From IMG/VR virus record IMGVR_UViG_3300043420_002055, positions 1-27,704 of that record: 27,704 nt of DNA; one strand, written 5' to 3'. Shown in pieces: positions 1-7,686 of this stretch (within the stretch, counting starts at the first letter, position 1; every line of letters begins with the position of its first letter). Source of the stretch: a virus. The position numbers and the translations under genes are program-made. The notes beneath the pieces were generated by a model. It was not told the DNA's origin and did not search any database. It saw only the letters and a list, made by a program, of their open reading frames with translations.

Positions 1-1592
1 TTGACATATTTTTTAATAGCAGTTCTTATATGATATATTTTTTCTATCTGATATTGATTTTTAACAAAGATTGAATTGCCATTTTGAGCTACTGAAGTTA
101 CTTCAAAGAGCTCTTCTCTTACTTCTTCTAGTTGAGAATCAAAAAATTCAATATAAATTAAATCAAAAATATTGATTAAATTTTTATCGTATGTGAAAAT
201 TTCAATTTGATCATCAGATACTGATTCAAATCTAGATACATTATAAGTATTCGGTACACTAACTAACCATTGTGTGTATTTTGGGGAATCATATACTTTA
301 CCCAAAGTATCAAAACTTATTGTGTCACCTGGCTCAATATATTTACTGTTATTTGGCAATTCTATGTCTTTTATCGCACCTAATATTCTTACTTTAATTT
401 CTTCCTCATTAAGAATAGAATATGCATAGACATTGAGATTCACATCTTCTGATAAACTTATATCTTCTATTATTCCAGTACAACCAGTAAATTGGTTTAA
501 ATTCTTAGATGTATACGATACTATTAAATCATTTCCAGAAATACTTTTGATAGTTAGCTCACCACTATCTGGGAAACCAATAGTAGAATCAACAATAATT
601 TGTGTTGCCCCAGATTCGACATAATCTAATGCTTTTGTTTTTGGATGAATAGCAAAGTCTCCAAATATAGAACCTCTTACACTAATATCTTTATCATAAT
701 CAAAATCTAAACTTAAAACATAATAAGTTTTTCCATTTCTTATGATTTCTTCTACATTAGTCACACTAGCAAAAGTTTCAGTTAATCCTTGTCCTTGATT
801 CTGGAACAAAGTACGATTGTACAAGTCTTCTGGATTTCCTGTGATGGATTCTACTACAATATCCTTAGTTATTTTATACTCAGAATCTGATGGACGAATT
901 AAAAAATCTCTCGGTTTTATTACGGTAGCAGGATCCCCATATAAAGATTTAAACAAAATTTCAAATGAACTATCAGTTCCTTTTGATGAATAAAAATCTT
1001 TTGATCTTATGATAAAATTTTCTTCATCTAGCTTAATATTTTGGTCTAAATCGGAATATAGTGATTGATCTTCAAATCCAGGTAATATTTGCTTCTTTAT
1101 CTTGGCAAAAAATTCTTTTAAAAATAAAACACTAAGATTTAATACCGTCGATCCAACTGCATGTGATTGGATAGATGAAGTAGAAAATGTTAATTCTTCT
1201 GGTTTATTCGTACTTTTATAATCTGTTATTCCACTAAAACCTCTAGTGCAATTTAAAAATTGCTCCTCATTTTTACTTTCATATAAAATGATTTCATCAT
1301 CAATCTGAATTATTCCATTATTATCTGGGAAACCATTAGTAGAATATACACTAATGTTTATTGATCCAAACTCTACTATCGTAGTAGTGGCAGTCGATTC
1401 AATTAAATTTGTTACACTATCTAATTTGACATATTGATCAATATTTTGAAGTATGTCATATGTTGAACCCTGTCCATCCAAGGATTTATAATATTGACTA
1501 AGAAATGTTGAGATTAGAGGATATTCTTCTCTAACAAATGAAGGAAGTTGATTCTCAACAATAGATGATATTTTAACTCTTTTCTTAATCAT
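1..1592 (-). CDS. Large baseplate/virion structural protein, partial at left edge
   Basis: The frame has no stop before position 1, so about 530 N-terminal codons are present and the rest lies outside. The start ATG (1592-1590) overlaps the gp6 stop by one base (TAATG), which suggests translational coupling. The protein opens MIKKRVKISSIVENQLPSFV. Two segments, near residues 85-130 and 335-375, share the pattern GFPD..G, an I/L-rich strand, then Y.SKN..QF..CT, so an internal repeat is visible. A stretch with KEFFAKIKKQILPGFE and DFYSSKGTDSSFEILF resembles, from memory, the big structural protein that follows gp6 in T4-like cyanophages. Its location in the baseplate wedge is inferred from gene order only. 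Confidence 0.75.
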   Translation of the reverse strand, partial: MIKKRVKISSIVENQLPSFVREEYPLISTFLSQYYKSLDGQGSTYDILQNIDQYVKLDSVTNLIESTATTTIVEFGSINISVYSTNGFPDNNGIIQIDDEIILYESKNEEQFLNCTRGFSGITDYKSTNKPEELTFSTSSIQSHAVGSTVLNLSVLFLKEFFAKIKKQILPGFEDQSLYSDLDQNIKLDEENFIIRSKDFYSSKGTDSSFEILFKSLYGDPATVIKPRDFLIRPSDSEYKITKDIVVESITGNPEDLYNRTLFQNQGQGLTETFASVTNVEEIIRNGKTYYVLSLDFDYDKDISVRGSIFGDFAIHPKTKALDYVESGATQIIVDSTIGFPDSGELTIKSISGNDLIVSYTSKNLNQFTGCTGIIEDISLSEDVNLNVYAYSILNEEEIKVRILGAIKDIELPNNSKYIEPGDTISFDTLGKVYDSPKYTQWLVSVPNTYNVSRFESVSDDQIEIFTYDKNLINIFDLIYIEFFDSQLEEVREELFEVTSVAQNGNSIFVKNQYQIEKIYHIRTAIKKYV

Positions 1593-3508
1593 TACTTTCT
1601 TACTATGTTATTTTCTTTGTAGCTTGATGATGATGTATAAGATGATCCAGAAATTGATTCACCAGAAGATATTGTATCTGAAACCATGTTTATGGTGATC
1701 GCATTATTATCTAGTTGCAAATATAAATCCTGTAAACCTATCACATCATTTGACCTTGGTGTCGCAGAAATTTCCACTATAGGATTTCCACCAAAAGTTT
1801 TTGTGGTTGAAGTAATATTGATTGCATTGATATTAATTTCACCTTTATCATAATCGATAGTTCCAATATTTCTTCGTATTATTTGTGGACTAACGCCCGA
1901 GACCAATTTAATTAAAACCAATTCTCCCTGTGTATTATTGGGTTCGATTGGTATATCTGAAATGTATACTGTATCGACAAAATCATTTATTTTAAATCCA
2001 GATGTCTGTATATTATATCCATCACAGTCTCTGACAAAAAATGCATTACCAAAACAAATCTCATATGTTGCTGGTTGGTTTAAAGAAACAAGAAGATCTC
2101 GTCTGATAGAAACTCTAGTTATATTAGATGTAATAGCTTCATTTGTCTCATCAATTAATTTTTGATATTTGCTATACTTAAATCTTGCTCCATATTGATT
2201 CAAATCTTTTGATCTTGAATAATCTTTTATATTTTGTAATATGGAGGTAGAAATATCATTAACATTCGAGGTTAGGTTTTTATCATAATATACATCAGAT
2301 TCAGTTTCAACATAAAGATATTTCAAATCTATAATTTCAGGTAAGATCCCAGCCACGCTATATTTTTTTAAATCATTTAAAATATTTCTTTTTATTGTAC
2401 TTGAAAGAAATGTTGCACCATATCTTGGCTTAATTGCAATAAAAACTTTACCATATTGTGGTGGATCCAATTCTTCTCCACCATATGCGGTCACTGACTC
2501 TGCTTCCGGATATATTTTAGTCACAATAGATTCATAATCTGAGTTAGTTACTGCTCTGTTATACGCAGAATATACTCTTGGGGCATATTTTTTTATTGAA
2601 CTTATTGACTCTTTTTCTTGTCCATAATCGGAAACTGAATTCACGGTAACTAATGAAAAATCTCCTTGTAAAATTCTATCCGAGTCATCTAGAATTTTTC
2701 CAACAAAGTTAAATGTCCCAATTCTATTTGCTTCAGATCCACTCGATATCAAGTAAGAGACCTCTATGTAATTTCCAACTTCCAATTTTCTCCCAAAAAC
2801 GCCATCACCAAATAAGATCTCATATCTTTCATCTTCTACTTCTTGTAAAAAGTAAACTCTTGAAGTAGATTTTGCCTCAGATAAGTTATCAGTGTGAACA
2901 AAAGGTCTTTTTGTTGAACTTTCTTGTGTATCTCTGACATCAACTTTAATAGTAGATGTGTCTATATTGGCATTATTTAAAATAAATCTTTGATTTGGAT
3001 CAAATGGATTTGCAGTGAAGCTAGTTGTAATGTAAGTTCCTTCATAAATGTCTATATTTTCAAATATAGCGATGTTATCAATAACAGGTACTGTGATATC
3101 ATCCAATACACAGAATGTAAATCCTTGACCTGATATTGTATTTGGCGAAGTGCAGACAATTCCTTTTTTTAAGGTCAAAAAATTAGAATTTACTGAAGAA
3201 TTTGATACATTTACGAAAAAAGTTATATTAGATTTCGCTGAAGTTCTAGATTTGGGTATATATCCAATGTTCTTTGCCAATGACACAACATTTTCTCTTA
3301 ATGTTGCAGAATCGATGAATACTTCGTTACTCACCATATTTGCATTATATGATGATATGTAAGTATTATATGCTAAAATGTCAATTATTGTGGATAAGTT
3401 CGATCCTTCAAAATCATAATCGGTAAAATTGGAATTTGACCTCAAATAATCCTTAATTGATATTTTAATTTGATCGAAATCTAAATTAGTAAAATTTACT
3501 AGAGACAT
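1592..3508 (-). CDS. gp6: Baseplate wedge protein gp6
   Basis: A 638-residue protein, close to the usual length for T4-type gp6. In T4, gp6 dimers form the backbone of the baseplate wedge. The N-terminus (MSLVNFTNLDFDQIKISIKD) and the following FEGSNLSTIIDILAYNTYI segment match my memory of cyanophage gp6. The central GDGVFGRKLEVGNYIEVSYL is typical of the gp6/gpJ-like baseplate fold, as is the region around SAYNRAVTNSDYESIV. The C-terminus is Ser/Thr-rich. The start directly follows the gp25 stop, with no gap, and the stop overlaps the next gene. The three therefore form a baseplate operon, gp25-gp6-structural protein, probably read from the late promoter before gp25. Confidence 0.9.
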   Translation of the reverse strand: MSLVNFTNLDFDQIKISIKDYLRSNSNFTDYDFEGSNLSTIIDILAYNTYISSYNANMVSNEVFIDSATLRENVVSLAKNIGYIPKSRTSAKSNITFFVNVSNSSVNSNFLTLKKGIVCTSPNTISGQGFTFCVLDDITVPVIDNIAIFENIDIYEGTYITTSFTANPFDPNQRFILNNANIDTSTIKVDVRDTQESSTKRPFVHTDNLSEAKSTSRVYFLQEVEDERYEILFGDGVFGRKLEVGNYIEVSYLISSGSEANRIGTFNFVGKILDDSDRILQGDFSLVTVNSVSDYGQEKESISSIKKYAPRVYSAYNRAVTNSDYESIVTKIYPEAESVTAYGGEELDPPQYGKVFIAIKPRYGATFLSSTIKRNILNDLKKYSVAGILPEIIDLKYLYVETESDVYYDKNLTSNVNDISTSILQNIKDYSRSKDLNQYGARFKYSKYQKLIDETNEAITSNITRVSIRRDLLVSLNQPATYEICFGNAFFVRDCDGYNIQTSGFKINDFVDTVYISDIPIEPNNTQGELVLIKLVSGVSPQIIRRNIGTIDYDKGEININAINITSTTKTFGGNPIVEISATPRSNDVIGLQDLYLQLDNNAITINMVSDTISSGESISGSSYTSSSSYKENNIVRK

Positions 3509-3910
3509 TTATCTTGTTGGCAATAGTGCGAATGATAATTGTTGTGGTGGTACATCAATACCTACGATTTGATATGTAATTTGTACTTCAAATTCATTAT
3601 CATCATAGTTTGGAGTGGCATCAACTGAAATTAAAGTCACTCTTGGTTCATAGTTGTCGATTGTAGTTCTAATTTCATCCTCAATTATTGAAGCAGTTAT
3701 TGAATTCATATCATCAAACAATAATTTATTGACCCTAGAACCAAGATTTTCATTAAAAAATCGTTCTCCATTTGATGTGAGTACCAAATTTCGAATAGAG
3801 CGAGAGATTGCAGTTTGATTTTTAAGGTCAATCAAATCATAATTGATTGGGTTGACCTTAAATGTCATACTAATATCTTTAAATCCTTTACTAACTCTTT
3901 CTAGTGGCAT
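3509..3910 (-). CDS. gp25: Baseplate wedge protein gp25 (lysozyme-like)
   Basis: 133 residues, matching T4 gp25 (about 132). gp25 joins gp6 and gp53 in the wedge and is related to the type VI secretion protein TssE. The motif RSIRNLVLTSNGERFF, then NYEPRVTLISVDATPNYDD, is the gp25 signature (T4 has a similar NYEPR). I chose the ATG at 3910 (MPLERVSKGFKDISMTF), which matches other cyanophage gp25 proteins as I recall them. An in-frame ATG 21 codons upstream lies inside the previous gene and before the late promoter, so it is unlikely to be used. No clear Shine-Dalgarno sequence is seen. Confidence 0.92.
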   Translation of the reverse strand: MPLERVSKGFKDISMTFKVNPINYDLIDLKNQTAISRSIRNLVLTSNGERFFNENLGSRVNKLLFDDMNSITASIIEDEIRTTIDNYEPRVTLISVDATPNYDDNEFEVQITYQIVGIDVPPQQLSFALLPTR

Positions 3911-3933
3911 TAAAAATATTAAAATATTATCTT

Positions 3934-3940
3934 TATTTAT
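3934..3940 (-). promoter_or_regulatory. T4-type late promoter ATAAATA before gp25
   Basis: ATAAATA on the minus strand ends 23 bases before the gp25 ATG and overlaps the stop of the preceding gene. The T4 late promoter is TATAAATA, recognised by gp55/gp33/gp45, and S-PM2-type cyanophages are reported to use NATAAATA. The same spacing recurs before several other structural genes in this window. Confidence 0.55.
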
Positions 3941-4182
3941 TACCCAAAAAGAGGTTCTGTACCATAATCCCAATCATCATAGTCATCATCATTACGAATA
4001 TTGGAATGAATTTCATTTTGAGTGTGAAAATCGTGCTTTTTTGGTGTTATATCGTCATGATTAATTTCACGAAGCATTTTTTGCGACTGTACTTTGTTTT
4101 CCCACCCATATTCATTAGCAAGATATGATGTTCCCCACATTTCTTTCATATAATTTTGATCTTTATCAATTTTTTTAGTCAT
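3940..4182 (-). CDS. Small acidic hypothetical protein upstream of gp25
   Basis: 80 residues, with a mixed N-terminal half (MTKKIDKDQNYMKEMWGTSY) and a C-terminus rich in Asp and Trp (NDDDYDDWDYGTEPLFG). A good Shine-Dalgarno sequence, AGGAG, sits 6 bases before the ATG. The position directly upstream of gp25 and the ending DWDYGTEPLFG recall a small conserved gene in cyanophages. I know no function. Its first bases overlap the 3' remnant of an eroded gene. Confidence 0.75.
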   Translation of the reverse strand: MTKKIDKDQNYMKEMWGTSYLANEYGWENKVQSQKMLREINHDDITPKKHDFHTQNEIHSNIRNDDDYDDWDYGTEPLFG

Positions 4183-4369
4183 TTTTTACTCCTGATCGTT
4201 TAGAATCAGAACTTTTAACGGGGTTTCTATCCCGATTAGACTAAATCATAAGTATCTATAATATCATAAAGGGCTTTTTTGACATAAGGACACATAGAAA
4301 CCCACCAATTTCGGGCCGTATCTCAGATACTTTCTTTATCCACTCTAAAACATAATCTCTTTTAGGCAT
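4175..4369 (-). pseudogene. Eroded cyanophage gene: N- and C-terminal remnants, frameshift and internal deletion
   Basis: Three reading-frame pieces follow each other. Piece 1 starts at the ATG at 4369: MPKRDYVLEWIKKVSEIRPE then IGGF. Piece 2, in another frame, reads CPYVKKALYDIIDTYDLV and stops at 4236. One extra T in the TTT run at the junction would give EIGGFSMCPYVKKA, the expected sequence. Piece 3, in a third frame, reads RDRNPVKSSDSKRSG and ends at 4175. From memory, full-length cyanophage relatives of about 160 residues begin with ...WIQTVSE.RPELG..CPYA and end with ...RDSNPVKSSDSK. The middle, roughly 80-90 codons, is missing. The remnant begins directly after a terminator. A sequencing error could explain the shift but not the missing centre. 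Confidence 0.6.
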
Positions 4370-4392
4370 AAAAAAAGAGCCATAAGGCTCTT
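4370..4392 (-). terminator. Intrinsic terminator
   Basis: On the minus strand AAGAGCC-TTAT-GGCTCTT forms a 7-bp hairpin followed by a run of T. It lies just after the stop of the 47-residue gene at 4408. Confidence 0.8.
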
Positions 4393-4407
4393 ATGTACTT
4401 AACTTAT

Positions 4408-4551
4408 TTAATTACCTTGACCTCGATAAGGCTTCCGTGCATTATTCCTGCTTGTTGCAGAATATTTTGTATGCTTCCCATCACCCTGGCGGGTAGACTT
4501 GGGTTTAGATTCAATTTTATCTGATCCATTCGAACTTTTCATTTTAGCCAT
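4408..4551 (-). CDS. Small basic conserved phage protein (KSTRQG...RGQG type)
   Basis: 47 residues, strongly basic, with KPKSTRQGDGKHTKYSATSR in the middle and ending ARKPYRGQGN. I recall similar short basic proteins with STRQG and RGQG motifs in many T4-like cyanophages; the function is unknown to me. A strong Shine-Dalgarno GGAGGAAATTTA precedes the ATG, inside the end of the upstream gene. Start and upstream stop overlap by one base (TAATG). A terminator follows, so this is the last gene of the unit that begins with the glycosyltransferase. Confidence 0.8.
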   Translation of the reverse strand: MAKMKSSNGSDKIESKPKSTRQGDGKHTKYSATSRNNARKPYRGQGN

Positions 4552-4691
4552 TAAATTTCCTCCAATTCAATTTCATTTGCATCAATTTCGCCATTATATG
4601 ACTGCTCTGCTAACTGAAGAAGAATATCCGTAGACTCTTCTTCAGTTAGATTTGTATAAATTTTTCTTCCTTTATACAGGATGTTAAACAT
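4551..4691 (-). CDS. Small acidic conserved cyanophage protein
   Basis: 46 residues: MFNILYKGRKIYTNLTEEES followed by an acidic, probably helical C-terminus (DILLQLAEQSYNGEIDANEI). From memory this pattern (short beta segment Y.GR..TNLTEEE, then a helix with LAE..Y.GE) recurs in cyanophages. The start ATG lies 6 bases after the glycosyltransferase stop, with no good Shine-Dalgarno; it has the context ATCTTATG. It is coupled to the next gene by the TAATG overlap. No function known to me. Confidence 0.8.
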   Translation of the reverse strand: MFNILYKGRKIYTNLTEEESTDILLQLAEQSYNGEIDANEIELEEI

Positions 4692-4697
4692 AAGATA

Positions 4698-5468
4698 TCA
4701 GATTACACGAATCTTTTCATGTCCAACACGAATGCGAGGATCACACCAAATCTCAAATCCTTGCTCTTTTGCATCGAGACAGAATGAAACATCTTCTCCA
4801 CACATATCTTGTACTGCACCAGATTCAAATACTTGCATCTTGGGTGCAAACCAAGGATATTCTAGATTTTCAAATACGCCATTCTTAATCATAACCCAAC
4901 CAAACCCAGTATAGTCTACTGTAAATGGTTTCCGACGCTTGCTGATACTCTCTACTGTCTCATGATTCATGACTCCACCATTCTGACGGAATTCTTCTTC
5001 TTCGAGCCAATGAGCAACTGATGTGGTGCGCCCATCTTCGGTTGCATACCAACCAGCAACAATTTCTCTATCATCTCCTTCTTCTGAAAGAGCTAGATCA
5101 CAAAGTTGCCAAAACTTTTCACTGTTGAAAACAATATCACTATCAATCCAGAGTTGATAATCATAATTTAGTTTTCCGTCCCAGGGAATTTGCTTTGGCC
5201 CACGAAGAACATTTGCCCCAAGACACTTACAACGAGCAAAGTTTACCATACTCGAATAGTCTTGTGAGATTTGAATGCTCATGCCATTTTGCACAAGATC
5301 AAAACATAACTGTACAAATGATTTGAGGAATGCAAAAGAACATCCTCGCCCTGGTAGACAGAACACAATGCTCTTGCCTCTCATTCTTTCTTTAATTTTT
5401 TCGTAGTCCCATTCTTCTTTATTTTCTACAATGGGAGCTTTTGCCTTTACTGTAAAACCTTTTGCCAT
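4698..5468 (-). CDS. Glycosyltransferase-like protein with DxD motif (GT-A fold)
   Basis: 256 residues. A hydrophobic strand leads to LWIDSDIVF (Asp109 and Asp111), a DxD metal/nucleotide-sugar site. Further on, CGEDVSFCLDAKEQG and then WCDPRIRVGHEK carry the GEDxxF acid and the final His typical of GT-A enzymes. A segment VDYTGFGWVMIKNGVFE fits the acceptor side. Cyanophages commonly carry such a gene near the baseplate cluster. It may glycosylate virion proteins or host surface sugars; the substrate cannot be read from sequence. A Shine-Dalgarno GGAG lies 12 bases before the ATG, and a CTAAATA late-type promoter lies 36 bases upstream. Confidence 0.8.
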   Translation of the reverse strand: MAKGFTVKAKAPIVENKEEWDYEKIKERMRGKSIVFCLPGRGCSFAFLKSFVQLCFDLVQNGMSIQISQDYSSMVNFARCKCLGANVLRGPKQIPWDGKLNYDYQLWIDSDIVFNSEKFWQLCDLALSEEGDDREIVAGWYATEDGRTTSVAHWLEEEEFRQNGGVMNHETVESISKRRKPFTVDYTGFGWVMIKNGVFENLEYPWFAPKMQVFESGAVQDMCGEDVSFCLDAKEQGFEIWCDPRIRVGHEKIRVI

Positions 5469-5503
5469 GGATTAAAATAAACTCCAATTCAATTTTAGCG
5501 TTC

Positions 5504-5510
5504 TATTTAG
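5504..5510 (-). promoter_or_regulatory. Late-type promoter CTAAATA before glycosyltransferase
   Basis: CTAAATA on the minus strand in the short gap between 5469 and 5516. The likely transcript start would leave room for the visible GGAG ribosome site before the ATG at 5468. Confidence 0.45.
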
Positions 5511-5516
5511 GATTTG

Positions 5517-5702
5517 TCAATGTGACGAATTCAGAGCCAATTCTCTGTTTAATATGACCTCTTCATATTGAATATCATTCTCGTTGATCTCAGTAAGCCA
5601 GGTCAGCTTTTGCACGAAATCCCATAATTTATCGAAATCTTCTTTTGGTAGTGAGTGGTATATACACTCATTTTTGACATAGATGTGATATAATTTAGTC
5701 AT
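5517..5702 (-). CDS. Small conserved cyanophage protein (KLYHIYVKNECIYHSL)
   Basis: 61 residues from the ATG at 5702. It opens MTKLYHIYVKNECIYHSL and ends with an acidic region NDIQYEEVILNRELAL. I recall a cyanophage family with LYHIY.K.ECLYHSL..E.F and a later YEEV. A longer start seven codons upstream overlaps the previous gene by 14 bases and is less likely. The ATG is in the context TTCTTATG without a clear ribosome site. Function unknown. Confidence 0.75.
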   Translation of the reverse strand: MTKLYHIYVKNECIYHSLPKEDFDKLWDFVQKLTWLTEINENDIQYEEVILNRELALNSSH

Positions 5703-5709
5703 AAGAACT

Positions 5710-5922
5710 TTATTTGACCGCATTATATATCATGACTAAGAGTATGCCAACTGGTATGCCAATAAGCTTTGCAAATGTTTTGGGATATCTGATTAGCCAC
5801 CCAGCAAATACAACTTTCCAAAAATTCCAATAAGGCGTGGGGGGTTTGGGGCGATTTTTTCTGGCGGCGATTTTTTTAGGTCTAATGGTTTTTCGATTTA
5901 ATTTTAGATTCGAACTATTCAT
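5710..5922 (-). CDS. Small basic single-span membrane protein, hypothetical
   Basis: 70 residues. The first 30 are Lys/Arg/Pro-rich (KTIRPKKIAARKNRPKPPTP). One hydrophobic span follows near residues 52-66 (LIGIPVGILLVMIY). The positive N-terminus suggests it stays cytoplasmic. The context AATCTTATG starts the gene. I do not recognise a family. The coding DNA contains GGCGGCGATTTTTTT, which is repeated just upstream (5935-5950), so part of the N-terminus may come from a local duplication. Confidence 0.55.
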   Translation of the reverse strand: MNSSNLKLNRKTIRPKKIAARKNRPKPPTPYWNFWKVVFAGWLIRYPKTFAKLIGIPVGILLVMIYNAVK

Positions 5923-6110
5923 AAGATTCTTATGGGCGGCGATTTTTTTGTGGGATGGGGTATTTTTTGTTTTTTTATGTATTTGATACTTATAAGGCGA
6001 GTGGATAGCTTTATAGCTTATGGGGACCCATTTTTTTTACGCATGGCCCAACCTTACCACGGCATGGGCGATCCGTCAACTGTCCCTGTGACACTTTTTC
6101 GACTGTCTTT

Positions 6111-6140
6111 TATACCTACTATACGCCACAGTTAGGTATA
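6111..6140. repeat. Inverted repeat TATACCTA / TAGGTATA
   Basis: Two perfect 8-base arms with a 14-base gap in a 261-base non-coding interval (5923-6183). The same interval holds several ACTGTC/GACAGT words like those of the promoter boxes elsewhere, and a minus-strand TATAGT that could be a -10. It looks regulatory, but no promoter can be assigned with certainty. Confidence 0.35.
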
Positions 6141-6183
6141 AACAGTGGGGCAACAGTTAGTTACACTGTCACCCCATGAGATC

Positions 6184-6510
6184 CTAGTGCCAGCTTACCT
6201 TTTGCCAGCCATTCTGACGACAGTAGTAGATACTGAAACCAACCTCTTTATGATCCCAGGTATACCAAACTGCCTCCAAATCGTCCCACTGTTGTTGTAG
6301 ATCAAAGCCCACTTCTACAGGTCCAATGCGATAGAAACCACGCCAATCTTGCCACTTCTCACAGAAACTAACTGCTCGTGCGGTTAGCATAAAGAATTCT
6401 TTCACGATTGCGACTGCAAAGCATACGATAATCTCACACATTTCGATATAAATTTTCACCAGATCTGCACTGTTGGGAGTGTAAACAATGGTGCCGCGAT
6501 TGCTGATCAT
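6184..6510 (-). CDS. Hypothetical protein
   Basis: 108 residues with many aromatic residues in the second half (DWRGFYRIGPVEVGF, WDDLEAVWYTWDHKEV). A hydrophobic stretch near residues 24-45 (MCEIIVCFAVAIVKEFFML) may be a buried helix or one membrane span. The ATG is in the context GATTCTCATG without a ribosome site. A 28-base sequence nearly identical to one before the gene at 8034 lies 27 bases upstream. I recognise no family; it is the first gene of the accessory region on this side. Confidence 0.6.
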   Translation of the reverse strand: MISNRGTIVYTPNSADLVKIYIEMCEIIVCFAVAIVKEFFMLTARAVSFCEKWQDWRGFYRIGPVEVGFDLQQQWDDLEAVWYTWDHKEVGFSIYYCRQNGWQKVSWH

Positions 6511-6536
6511 GAGAATCTAAAGCGATGGGATTGCGT

Positions 6537-6564
6537 GGGCAGTTTAACGACATACCCAGGTCGG
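6537..6564 (-). repeat. Upstream element shared with 8068-8096
   Basis: 28 bases match the copy at 8068-8096 with one substitution and one indel. On the minus strand it reads CCGACCTGGGTATGTCG then TTAAACTGCCC. Each copy lies about 30 bases before a start codon and just after the stop of the preceding gene, so it is probably a promoter or operator of a class different from the CTGGCACAAG promoters. Confidence 0.55.
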
Positions 6565-6574
6565 TTAACTATAC

Positions 6575-7255
6575 TCAGAGGCCGAACTTTTCACGGCAGA
6601 TAGGACCGATTCCCAGCTCGATTGACTGAGCGTTTGTGAGATCACGACCGCAACATGAGCAGCTGCCGGTTTCCTTACCGTAGCGAATTGCAGCGGTGAG
6701 AGGATCACTGGCGGCCTCTAAAAGCACCGCCTTAACATCATCGGCAAGACGCGAATCTAAACGGTTAGGTGTAATTTTACCGAGATATTTTGGCTGTGGG
6801 CCATAATTACCTTCCTCAGTTTCAGTCTGGGAAGTAACCCATAAGGTTGTAAGATCACGGTTTGGCTTAACATTCACACCGCTTAAACGCAGGGTGAGTC
6901 GCTTCAATCCGCGAGATTTTGCAGCCTGAAATACACTGAAGAGCCTATTAAACTGCGGCTCGCTGTTAGAATCCTCTGCAGATTCTGCCTGCAGCAGATC
7001 TGTGGAGAGCTTGTGAGCCCACGCCAGCTGTGCAGGCGACAGGCCACGATCGTAGGACTGCTGCCATAGGGAAGCGGCAAAGCGTCCGGAGCAATACTGC
7101 AGGAGATCTTGAGCGGCATCGTCGCTCAGCCGTGACTCAAAAGTCACAAGCTCCCCACGCGCGGTCACGGTGAGGGTCTGAGGGTCGCCCAGAGCGGCGT
7201 GACGCGCGGCGCGAGCGATGGCAGCTGCGCGATCGGTGGCGGTGGCGGTTTGCAT
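6575..7255 (-). CDS. GC-rich protein with C-terminal DUF6011-like zinc-binding domain
   Basis: 226 residues. The last 30 hold a CSCCGRDLTNAQSIELGIGP segment, then CREKFGL. This matches my memory of DUF6011, a small Cys-rich, probably zinc-binding module common in phage and actinobacterial or cyanobacterial proteins. The N-terminal two thirds are Ala-rich and helical (DRAAAIARAARHAAL) with no recognised domain. The gene is clearly more GC-rich than its neighbours, as is the gene at 8101, which suggests recent acquisition, perhaps from the host. The start MQTATATD resembles the start of the protein at 19807 (MQTAIVTP). The leader before the ATG carries the shared GGAG.C...GCAATCGAGCC pattern. 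Confidence 0.75.
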   Translation of the reverse strand: MQTATATDRAAAIARAARHAALGDPQTLTVTARGELVTFESRLSDDAAQDLLQYCSGRFAASLWQQSYDRGLSPAQLAWAHKLSTDLLQAESAEDSNSEPQFNRLFSVFQAAKSRGLKRLTLRLSGVNVKPNRDLTTLWVTSQTETEEGNYGPQPKYLGKITPNRLDSRLADDVKAVLLEAASDPLTAAIRYGKETGSCSCCGRDLTNAQSIELGIGPICREKFGL

Positions 7256-7352
7256 GGCTCGATTGCATTGGCTCCGCCAATCTAGAACCTAGGAAGGCGA
7301 CACCGTGCCTCAGATCGCCAAACCGTAACAAACCGTCACACTTTTATTTTAT

Positions 7353-7419
7353 GGCAGGGTTAGCGTGGCTCACTTATCGTCACTGGGCTTCGGACCCTCT
7401 GCCGGTTTCACCTATCCTA
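7353..7419 (-). repeat. Regulatory cassette copy 1 (inverted relative to the others)
   Basis: On the minus strand: a TAGGAT -10, a GCAGAGGG purine run, a small stem-loop region, and a mini-ORF at 7383-7360 (GTG start, predicted MTISEPR), then CCCTGCCA. The other seven copies are on the plus strand. This copy points towards the DUF6011 gene, so it would be a leader in the sense direction here. Confidence 0.7.
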
Positions 7420-7465
7420 CCATGCCAGGGGGGCCAGGCCAGCCGCCCCTGACATAAAACTTTAA

Positions 7466-7627
7466 CTATTCTTTTTCTGCGAAAGTTTCGACTCTTGCAT
7501 CATAAGATCCCAGAGAATTGTAGAATTCGATCATTTTTTTAGCCTCTGAAATTGACTTGAATTCTTGATGCTTTCTCTCGCCATTAAAGCGAGGGTAAGG
7601 TGCAAAGAAAGAGATGCGGATTGTCAT
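7466..7627 (-). CDS. Small conserved cyanophage protein (FFAPYPRFNG)
   Basis: 53 residues from the ATG at 7627: MTIRISFFAPYPRFNGERKH, then EFKSISEAKKMIEFY. I recall a cyanophage family with the same SFFAPYPRF and EFKSI..A.KMI motifs. A start 21 codons upstream runs through the likely promoter and is rejected. A TATTCT lies 6 bases before the ATG in the string CTATTCTTTCTCATG, shared exactly with the next gene at 8034. If that is a -10, the mRNA would be nearly leaderless. Confidence 0.7.
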   Translation of the reverse strand: MTIRISFFAPYPRFNGERKHQEFKSISEAKKMIEFYNSLGSYDARVETFAEKE

Positions 7628-7686
7628 GAGAAAGAATAGCGAATGAGTTGGTGGGGGCTTTATACTCTGCCCCCAAGAGTTTATGG

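Noticed and set aside
433-624. Open frame on the plus strand inside the structural protein gene
   Set aside because: It lies opposite a long conserved minus-strand gene and has no recognisable protein pattern or ribosome site; other plus-strand frames in 1-18 kb are shadows in the same way.
3509-3973. Longer gp25 start at 3973
   Set aside because: It lies upstream of the late promoter and within the preceding gene; the family begins at MPLERVSKGF.
4195-4262. Possible tRNA-like sequence before the gp25 region
   Set aside because: No cloverleaf with proper T and D arms could be drawn; the sequence is explained by the remnant gene. No tRNA was found elsewhere in the window by eye.
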